Program-made: the position numbers and the translations under genes
Assembly (NCBI GenBank): GCA_002366595.1
Contig: DFBK01000007.1
Coordinates: 1 to 11,471, forward strand
Length of the DNA stretch: 11,471 nucleotides
Source: Anaerolineales bacterium UBA3082
GTDB lineage: Bacteria > Chloroflexota > Anaerolineae > UBA7937
Direction of reading: 5' to 3'
Shown here: piece after piece, positions 7,336 through 11,471 of the stretch
How the letters are laid out: the number at the start of each line of letters is the position of its first letter
Numbering within the stretch: position 1 is the stretch's first letter
The notes under the pieces: model-generated
Databases searched by the model: none
Seen by the model: the letters and a program-made list of their open reading frames with translations, nothing else
What the model was told of the DNA's origin: nothing

Positions 7336-9045
7336 TCAACTACTCAAATTTGTGCGTTTGACCAATCTTAAGCTCGATGGATCTATCTGATACTCCCTCC
7401 GCGTTAGATGATAGTCAGCGTGGACAGACCGGAACGCAGCATTCAATGCTTCGACTAATGGCCTTGTTTTGGACTCGTCCATTACATCCTCATCAAATTC
7501 TGGATTCTCCAGCGCAAACTCCATTAGCTTTTCACCCCAATAAATACCTTTGCCTGAATTCTGCAGTTCAGGGACCGCTTTCCTGGCTCTCTTCCACAAT
7601 TCCTCTCCCGACTTTGCTCCAGAAATTGCCTGGTGAAACTCGTTTCTAATAGAGGTCTTTGCCCCATTTTCGACAGCAATTTCCCAAATAATTTCTTCGA
7701 GTTCCGGCAGAGTGAAGTTTGCGAACTCAATATCCGGATCAGCCAAGTAAATTTCCCCGCATATCTCGTCACACTCTGCCGACTTTCTTAATACTCTGAC
7801 GTAATTTTCGTTGTCTGTATCAATAGAAACGAAGCTGAAAATCCCTGCCTTCAAATCATTACGGAGGCTATCTCGAAAGCTAACCCCCTTCCTCCTCTTC
7901 TCGATAACGCTACCTTTTAGATTTACCAACTCAATGGCACTGTATTGCCCTATAACACTATTCAATGCACCATATTCCGTATCGCCCTCAACATACCAAC
8001 GGAGACGGACACCATAGTCAAGACCGAACTGGCGTAAGTACTCGTTCGCTACTCTCGATCCTGCATCGATTATACGCGATGAGCCATACAATTCCTTTTT
8101 CATCCATGAGGATTTGTGTCCAAACCCCAATTCGTCTTCTTCGCGCAATTGTTTCCCGAACACATCTTCCGATGCGAGACGAAGTGTTTCAGCCATAGTA
8201 AGCAACTGCAGAGCCCCTCCTAGTTCTCCCTTCACATTCTCGCGATATCGACCTGTCATGAGGCGAAGGATCATATGTACTTCCTTGTTAGGGTCGAGAA
8301 ACTTGGCATTAGCGCACAAATCTTGACGGAAATCCTCCAGAGCCTTTAACCCGGCTTTCTGATAATACTTGGCAAGTTCTTTCCAATGCTCCTGTATACG
8401 CCTCCGCTGCTCTGAGAAGCCCACCCAAGGGGACGATTTCAGCATCTTAAATATTCGCTCATAGACACACGGTTCTGTTGCCACACAGAGAGTAGTTATT
8501 TCGTTCCATTTACAAACATGATTTAGGAATTCTGGATCAGCGGACCACTTCTGAAAGTCAGAGATGATTCTACCCAGCACTTTCGGATAGTCCCCAACCG
8601 AAACGAGCATTTGCATTGGACATATGTTCAAGCTTAGAATCCGATCTATGCGATATAGAACATAGAAGCGGAAAGGATGAAAGTAGAATTCAACTCCCGG
8701 ATGAAGGGGCTTCAGATTGAACGCCGACCCAGCCCATCCCTTCTTTCGTCGGCGCGGTTTTCTTTCATCTGCATACAAATATCTACCTCGATCATCCGAA
8801 CCAACCTCAATCAAACCAGCTAAGCGAAGCTTTCGAGTGCTGGCGACAAGGTCAGCGCGCAATAAGCCTAGCTGCCATAGATGTCCAACATCATCAAACC
8901 AGATGTTCACCCCTCTTCTGTGGGCGAATGAACCCAAGTCTCTATCACTGAGGAACTTCATTTGCCATATATCCGACCGATCGGCGAGCCATAAGCCAAG
9001 GACACCGGGAGGTAGTATATTACTTGAAGACTGATTATTCGACAT
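7336..9045 (-). CDS. Uncharacterised protein with C-terminal TOPRIM-like domain
   Basis: The 569-residue protein matches no named family that I can identify. Residues about 345-450 look like a TOPRIM fold: LRWYVEGDTEYGAL, with E353 in a V-E-G-x-T-E context, then VSIDTDNEN, with D409 and D411 as the DxD pair, and ADPDIEFANFTLPELEEI (435-452) as a further acidic motif. TOPRIM domains occur in topoisomerases, primases, OLD-family nucleases and several phage-defence proteins. Residues 55-90 could be a winged-helix segment followed by a basic patch (KPRRRKKG, 96-103). The middle is mostly helical. No ATPase motif, signal peptide or membrane segment is visible. The start ATG has GAAGG 10 bases upstream. 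Base composition and flanking inverted ends suggest transfer. Nuclease and defence roles are inferences. Confidence 0.75.
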   Translation of the reverse strand: MSNNQSSSNILPPGVLGLWLADRSDIWQMKFLSDRDLGSFAHRRGVNIWFDDVGHLWQLGLLRADLVASTRKLRLAGLIEVGSDDRGRYLYADERKPRRRKKGWAGSAFNLKPLHPGVEFYFHPFRFYVLYRIDRILSLNICPMQMLVSVGDYPKVLGRIISDFQKWSADPEFLNHVCKWNEITTLCVATEPCVYERIFKMLKSSPWVGFSEQRRRIQEHWKELAKYYQKAGLKALEDFRQDLCANAKFLDPNKEVHMILRLMTGRYRENVKGELGGALQLLTMAETLRLASEDVFGKQLREEDELGFGHKSSWMKKELYGSSRIIDAGSRVANEYLRQFGLDYGVRLRWYVEGDTEYGALNSVIGQYSAIELVNLKGSVIEKRRKGVSFRDSLRNDLKAGIFSFVSIDTDNENYVRVLRKSAECDEICGEIYLADPDIEFANFTLPELEEIIWEIAVENGAKTSIRNEFHQAISGAKSGEELWKRARKAVPELQNSGKGIYWGEKLMEFALENPEFDEDVMDESKTRPLVEALNAAFRSVHADYHLTRREYQIDPSSLRLVKRTNLSS

Positions 9046-9055
9046 TTGAATTAGA

Positions 9056-9068
9056 CCTTCAGTGAAGG
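9056..9068. promoter_or_regulatory. Perfect palindrome over the RBS of the TOPRIM-like gene
   Basis: CCTTCAGTGAAGG is a 6-bp inverted repeat around one central base. On the minus strand its second arm supplies the GAAGG that serves as RBS, so folding or a bound protein could mask translation. Confidence 0.35.
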
Positions 9069-9256
9069 ATATTTGATGCGAGCAAGCAATCTAACAATCT
9101 ATTAGGCCGACAGTTTTCCACCCAAACATCCGCTTGGCGTATTAGACGCATATCTGTCCATATAATACCCCCTTTCCCATGTATTAGGCAAGAATTCCGT
9201 CCATCTAAACGCTTACCACAATGAAAAAACGGGTAGAACAGGACGCGCGTCAACAA
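9059..9256 (-). CDS. Possible small ORF or gene remnant with degraded zinc-ribbon-like motif
   Basis: A 65-codon frame (TTG start) ends 14 bases before the TOPRIM-like gene. It contains FFHCGKRLDGRNSCLIHG, which resembles a CxxC...CxxH zinc ribbon in which the first Cys has become Phe. There is no good RBS, the start would be TTG, and a candidate promoter for the next gene lies inside the frame. It may be a decayed gene or chance. The inverted end at 9082-9097 lies inside its 3' part. Confidence 0.2.
   Translation of the reverse strand: MLTRVLFYPFFHCGKRLDGRNSCLIHGKGGIIWTDMRLIRQADVWVENCRPNRLLDCLLASNILH
9162..9191 (-). promoter_or_regulatory. Candidate promoter of the TOPRIM-like gene
   Basis: On the minus strand TTGCCT (9186-9191) and TATTAT (9162-9167) are 18 bases apart, giving a leader of about 100 bases. 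It lies outside the inverted end at 9097, so the gene may borrow a local promoter. Confidence 0.35.
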
Positions 9257-9258
9257 TT

Positions 9259-9294
9259 GGCATCCAAGCCTCGGAATCTAAGGAACTGGTCACG
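9259..9294 (+). repeat. Imperfect direct repeat, copy 1
   Basis: GGCATCCAAG-C-CTCG, 14 variable bases, then GGTCACG. The same order with a 13-base middle is found at 9461-9495. Confidence 0.6.
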
Positions 9295-9366
9295 ATCCTA
9301 CAGGATGGTCAGCCCGTCTTGGTACCCCGGCCTGGCACGCCTTGGGACAGGCTGCCAGCAGAAAGA

Positions 9367-9453
9367 GCGTCAGATGGTAACATCTGACGCCACGGAACGA
9401 CAGGGCAGGTATGGAAACCTGCCCTACTATGAGCAACTTAGCCCTATGGGGCT
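9367..9453 (+). repeat. Three tandem hairpins in the rplU upstream region
   Basis: Hairpin 1 is a perfect 10-bp stem GCGTCAGATG/CATCTGACGC with loop GTAA (9367-9390). Hairpin 2 is a perfect 9-bp stem AGGGCAGGT/ACCTGCCCT with loop ATGGAA (9402-9425). Hairpin 3 is AGCCC/GGGCT with loop TATG (9440-9453). None has a T tract. They lie upstream of the rplU promoter at 9516-9544, so they are not part of that transcript's leader. They look like palindromic intergenic repeats. The rest of 9098-9515 shows no convincing gene. Confidence 0.7.
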
Positions 9454-9460
9454 GGGTTTG

Positions 9461-9495
9461 GGCATCCAAGACTCGATACTTGGCAATTGGTCACG
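9461..9495 (+). repeat. Imperfect direct repeat, copy 2
   Basis: GGCATCCAAG-A-CTCG, 13 variable bases, then GGTCACG. With copy 1 at 9259-9294 it brackets the hairpin block. Confidence 0.6.
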
Positions 9496-9515
9496 CCCCC
9501 TTCTACGGGTTGAGT

Positions 9516-9544
9516 TTGACAAATGAGAGCGGAATTGCTATACT
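9516..9544 (+). promoter_or_regulatory. Near-consensus sigma70 promoter of rplU-rpmA-rpmE
   Basis: TTGACA (9516-9521) and TATACT (9539-9544) are exactly 17 bases apart. The start of transcription would be near 9551. AGGAG at 9563-9567 lies 8 bases before the ATG at 9576. Confidence 0.9.
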
Positions 9545-9575
9545 TTATCAGTTGGCTAATTCAGGAGAGCGTTTA

Positions 9576-10115
9576 ATGTATGCTGTTATCGAGGTAGGAG
9601 GCAAGCAATATCGAGTCTCCGAGGGGGAGAGTATCGAGGTGGAGAGGCTCCCCTTGGAGGTGGGGAAGAGCCTGACTATCGACCGGGTGCTTCTCTTAGG
9701 AGGCGATGGTCAACTCAAGGTGGGAACCCCCACCGTCAAGGGAGCGAGGGTTAAGGCTCGGGTCACGGAGCATGGTCGAGGCAGGAAGGTCATCGTCTTC
9801 AAGTTCAGGCCGCGAAGTGGCTATCAAAGGAAGCACGGCCATCGCCAGAACTACACCCGTCTAGCCATCGAGAGCATCCTAACCAAAGAAGAGGCACCGA
9901 AGAGAGCCAAGCCCAAGAGGGTTCCCAAGAAGAAGGCTACTCCCCTGGAGGAACTGGGTCTCTCCGCTCGGACAACTAACCTCCTCCAGGGAGCCAAGAT
10001 AACCAGCGTGGAGGCGTTAAGGGCTAAGTTAGAGAAGGGAGACGAGGCGCTTCTCGGCATCTCTGGCTTTGGCCCCAAGTCGCTGGAAGAGGTCAAGAAA
10101 GTCTTGAAAGGGTAA
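9576..10115 (+). CDS. rplU: Ribosomal protein L21 with extra alpha-CTD-like C-terminal domain
   Basis: Residues 1-102 are a normal L21: MYAVIEVGGKQYRVSEG at the start and FKFRPRSGYQRKHGHRQNYT near the end. L21 binds 23S rRNA in the large subunit. The usual length is about 100 residues, and this one has 179. After a Lys/Pro-rich linker (about 104-122) comes a 57-residue domain starting TPLEELGLSARTTNLL and ending GFGPKSLEEVKKVLKG. It resembles the C-terminal domain of the RNA polymerase alpha subunit, with R132, N135, G166, K168 and S169 at the places of the E. coli DNA-contact residues R265, N268, G296, K298 and S299. The ATG at 9576 has AGGAG 8 bases upstream and follows the promoter. An in-frame ATG at 9411 lies upstream of the promoter and is rejected. 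rpmA follows after 5 bases. Confidence 0.95.
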   Translation: MYAVIEVGGKQYRVSEGESIEVERLPLEVGKSLTIDRVLLLGGDGQLKVGTPTVKGARVKARVTEHGRGRKVIVFKFRPRSGYQRKHGHRQNYTRLAIESILTKEEAPKRAKPKRVPKKKATPLEELGLSARTTNLLQGAKITSVEALRAKLEKGDEALLGISGFGPKSLEEVKKVLKG

Positions 10116-10120
10116 GAGAG

Positions 10121-10384
10121 ATGGCACATAAGAAAGGCGGCGGCTCGAGCCGCAATGCCAGAGATAGCCAAAGCAAACGGTTGGGCGTGAAACAGTTCGA
10201 TGGCCAGCGGGTGCGCGCGGGCAATATCCTCGTCCGCCAGCGAGGTTCCACCTTCAATCCTGGTAACAACGTGGGGATGGGCAAGGATTACACCCTCTTC
10301 GCTACCGTTGACGGCTATGTCAAATTCGAGAACGTCTCCCGCTGCAAGAAGCGGGTGAGCGTTTACCCGGAGCCGGTGGAATGA
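10121..10384 (+). CDS. rpmA: Ribosomal protein L27
   Basis: The 87-residue protein starts MAHKKGGGSSRNARDSQSKRLG and has the usual L27 core (GNILVRQRGSTFNPGNNVGMGKDYTLFA, from residue 35). L27 sits near the peptidyl transferase centre of the large subunit. The N-terminus begins directly at AHKKGG, without the cleaved leader seen in Firmicutes, and this agrees with the absence of a Prp protease gene between rplU and rpmA. Its stop overlaps the rpmE start by 4 bases (ATGA), so the three ribosomal protein genes form one operon. Confidence 0.98.
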   Translation: MAHKKGGGSSRNARDSQSKRLGVKQFDGQRVRAGNILVRQRGSTFNPGNNVGMGKDYTLFATVDGYVKFENVSRCKKRVSVYPEPVE

Positions 10385-10620
10385 AAAAGGGTGTTCATCC
10401 CAAGTATTATCCCCAGGCCCAGGTGATCTGTGGCTGCGGCAATACCTTCACCACGGGAGCAACGAAGCCGGTCATCAAGACCGATATCTGCTCCGCCTGT
10501 CACCCCTTCTTTACGGGCGAGCAGCGGATCGTCGATACCGCTGGCCAGGTGGAGCGGTTCATGCGCCGCTTGGAGAAAAGGGAGAAGAAAGCGAAGGAAG
10601 CCAAGGCTGGAGGAGAGTAA
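10381..10620 (+). CDS. rpmE: Ribosomal protein L31, zinc-binding form
   Basis: The 79-residue protein starts MKKGVHPKYYPQAQVICGCGNTF and contains DICSACHPFFTGEQRIVDTAGQVERF. It has four cysteines in CxC and CxxC pairs (C17, C19, C37, C40), so it is the zinc-containing type. A Lys/Glu-rich tail ends the protein. It overlaps rpmA by 4 bases and is followed by a terminator. An rpmE-tdk order is known from other bacteria. Confidence 0.98.
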   Translation: MKKGVHPKYYPQAQVICGCGNTFTTGATKPVIKTDICSACHPFFTGEQRIVDTAGQVERFMRRLEKREKKAKEAKAGGE

Positions 10621-10637
10621 GGTTAGAGTTGGCCGTT

Positions 10638-10666
10638 AAGGGCAGGGAAAGAGCCCTGCCCTTTTT
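10638..10666 (+). terminator. Intrinsic terminator after rpmE
   Basis: AAGGGCAGGG / CCCTGCCCTT is a perfect 10-bp stem with loop AAAGAG, ending in a run of five T. It ends 16 bases before the tdk start codon. Confidence 0.93.
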
Positions 10667-10682
10667 CTATGGGGGTACTTTT

Positions 10683-11270
10683 ATGCGTCGGAGAAGAGAC
10701 GGAGGCTGGGTGGAGGTGATCTGCGGCGGCATGTTCAGCGGCAAGACGGAGGAACTGATCCGCCGCGCGAGGCGAGCCCAGATAGCCAAACAGAAGGTCC
10801 AGGTCTTCAAGCCCGCGCTTGACGACCGCTACTCCACGGCGAAGATCACCGCTCATAGTGGCCTAAATGTCGAAGCCCAGAGCGTGCGGAAGGCGGAGGA
10901 GATCTTGGAACTGGTGCGGCCCGAAACCAGTGTGGTGGCTATCGATGAGGCTCAGTTCTTCGACCACCAGTTGGCCGATGTCTGCCGCACCCTGGCCGAT
11001 AGTGGCAAGCGGGTCATAGTGGCTGGCCTGGATATGGACTTCCGAGGTGAGCCTTTCGACCCTGTGCCTCACTTAATGGCCGAGGCGGAGATGGTGGATA
11101 AACTGCAAGCCATCTGCGTGGTCTGTGGCGATGCCGCCAGCCGTAGTCAACGGCTTATAGATGGGCGCCCCGCCTCCTACGACGACCCCATTATCCTGGT
11201 GGGGGCTAGTGAGGCCTACGAGGCCCGTTGCCGCCATTGCCACGAGGTGCCCGGAAGGCCAGAAGGGTAG
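10683..11270 (+). CDS. tdk: Thymidine kinase (type II)
   Basis: The 195-residue protein is a type II thymidine kinase, which phosphorylates thymidine (ATP-dependent) to dTMP in pyrimidine salvage. Visible are the P-loop GGMFSGKT (15-22), DEAQFF (88-93, E89 the likely catalytic base), GLDMDFRGEPF (115-125), a structural zinc site (C145, C148, C183, C186) and the thymidine-binding loop around ILVGASEAYEARC. The open frame extends back to 10629, but that would start before the terminator. The ATG at 10683 has GGGGG 7 bases upstream and is preferred. With the terminator only 16 bases upstream, expression depends on read-through from rpmE or an unseen promoter. The next gene starts 12 bases after the stop. 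Confidence 0.96.
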   Translation: MRRRRDGGWVEVICGGMFSGKTEELIRRARRAQIAKQKVQVFKPALDDRYSTAKITAHSGLNVEAQSVRKAEEILELVRPETSVVAIDEAQFFDHQLADVCRTLADSGKRVIVAGLDMDFRGEPFDPVPHLMAEAEMVDKLQAICVVCGDAASRSQRLIDGRPASYDDPIILVGASEAYEARCRHCHEVPGRPEG

Positions 11271-11282
11271 TTCGGAGCCTCT

Positions 11283-11471
11283 ATGGGGTTCTTCATCAAG
11301 GATGGCCGACTGCGACCCACCTGGCGGGTTCTCCTCTATTTGGTAGCCTACTTCGTGGGTCAGTTCCTGGCCCAGGTCCCCATCGGAATAGCCTACGGTG
11401 CTTATCTCCTCTCCCGCAACGTAGAAGAGATCGCTTTGGAGCGTTTGCCCTTTCCCTTGCTCATCCTCGCT
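11283..11471 (+). CDS. N-terminus of a membrane protein, probably CPBP-family protease (cut by window edge)
   Basis: An ATG at 11283, with GGAG at 11274-11277 as RBS, opens 63 codons to the window end. The start MGFFIKDGRLRPTWRVLLY is followed by a hydrophobic segment (residues about 17-45) and a second one at the cut edge. A GRLRPTWR-type start followed by membrane helices is common in CPBP (CAAX-type) intramembrane proteases, but the catalytic Glu-Glu motif lies beyond the window, so the family is a guess. It is probably co-transcribed with tdk. Confidence 0.6.
   Translation, partial: MGFFIKDGRLRPTWRVLLYLVAYFVGQFLAQVPIGIAYGAYLLSRNVEEIALERLPFPLLILA

Larger units (their letters stand above)
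7305..9097 (-). mobile_element. Putative one-gene cassette or island with 16-base inverted ends
   Basis: TTGTTAGGTTGCTTGC (7305-7320) and its inverted match at 9082-9097 (15 of 16 bases) bracket exactly one gene. The gene is less G+C-rich than its neighbours. Lines starting at 7861, 7921, 8581 and 8821 count 50, 38, 42 and 57 % G+C, against 57 % and 68 % for lines 6061 and 10201. On the minus strand the upstream end reads GTTAGAT (fits GTTRRRY) and the downstream end ACCTAAC (fits RYYYAAC), which is the order expected for an integrated gene cassette. No transposase, integrase or target-site duplication is seen, so the mode of movement is inferred. Confidence 0.45.

Noticed and set aside
9098..9148. 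A complete second attC site upstream of the TOPRIM-like gene (GTCTAAT...GTTAGAT on the minus strand)
   Set aside because: The outer box deviates from RYYYAAC and the inner arms do not pair convincingly. Only the single GTTAGAT box is supported.
9221..9526. 101-codon plus-strand frame
   Set aside because: It runs through hairpins, both direct repeat copies and the rplU -35 element, with no RBS or recognisable motif.
9411..9575. 55-residue N-terminal extension of L21 from the ATG at 9411
   Set aside because: It would start upstream of a near-consensus promoter, runs through a hairpin, and standard L21 proteins start at MYAVIEVGGKQY, which has its own RBS.
1..11471. CRISPR arrays, prophage genes, IS transposases, rRNA genes
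   Set aside because: No regularly spaced repeats, no phage structural or integrase motifs, no DDE/HUH transposase motifs and no rRNA sequence were seen on either strand.

Overview
The window looks like chromosomal DNA of a free-living bacterium of moderately high G+C content, most likely a member of the Chloroflexota. That placement is an inference. It rests on the paired radical-SAM/DUF2344 genes next to rplU-rpmA, the rpmE-tdk neighbourhood, a sugar-hydrolase-like/SpoIID fusion, and G+C-rich third codon positions. No 16S gene or other decisive marker is present. Strong SD motifs (GGAGG or GGGGG) and sigma70-type promoters are visible.

Left part (1-2473): the 3' end of an uncharacterised gene; a convergent minus-strand pncC (CinA-type NMN amidase); upstream of it a tRNA-Glu(CUC) with its own promoter and terminator; a roughly 410-base structured intergenic region; yjbQ; and a second gene-poor region of about 425 bases. 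A 20-base repeat occurs once on each side of yjbQ, in opposite orientation.

Middle part (2474-7182): a 702-residue protein that fuses a clan GH-A-like TIM barrel to a SpoIID/LytB peptidoglycan domain and a C-terminal beta-rich domain, with no signal peptide. A strong terminator follows. Then comes a translationally coupled pair, a TIGR03960-type radical SAM protein and its DUF2344/TIGR03936 partner.

Inserted part (7183-9575): a minus-strand gene of lower G+C content encodes a 569-residue protein with a C-terminal TOPRIM-like signature (E353; D409/D411). It lies between 16-base inverted ends, one of which is followed by a hairpin typical of integron attC-like sites. It separates the radical-SAM pair from rplU-rpmA, to which that pair is usually adjacent. 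This is the best candidate for a mobile accessory (possibly defence) gene. Between it and rplU is a non-coding stretch with three hairpins inside a direct repeat.

Right part (9576-11471): rplU-rpmA-rpmE behind a near-consensus promoter, a terminator, then tdk and the start of a membrane-protease-like gene. L21 carries an extra C-terminal domain that closely resembles the RNA polymerase alpha C-terminal domain, including its DNA-contact residues. This is the most unexpected feature among the housekeeping genes.
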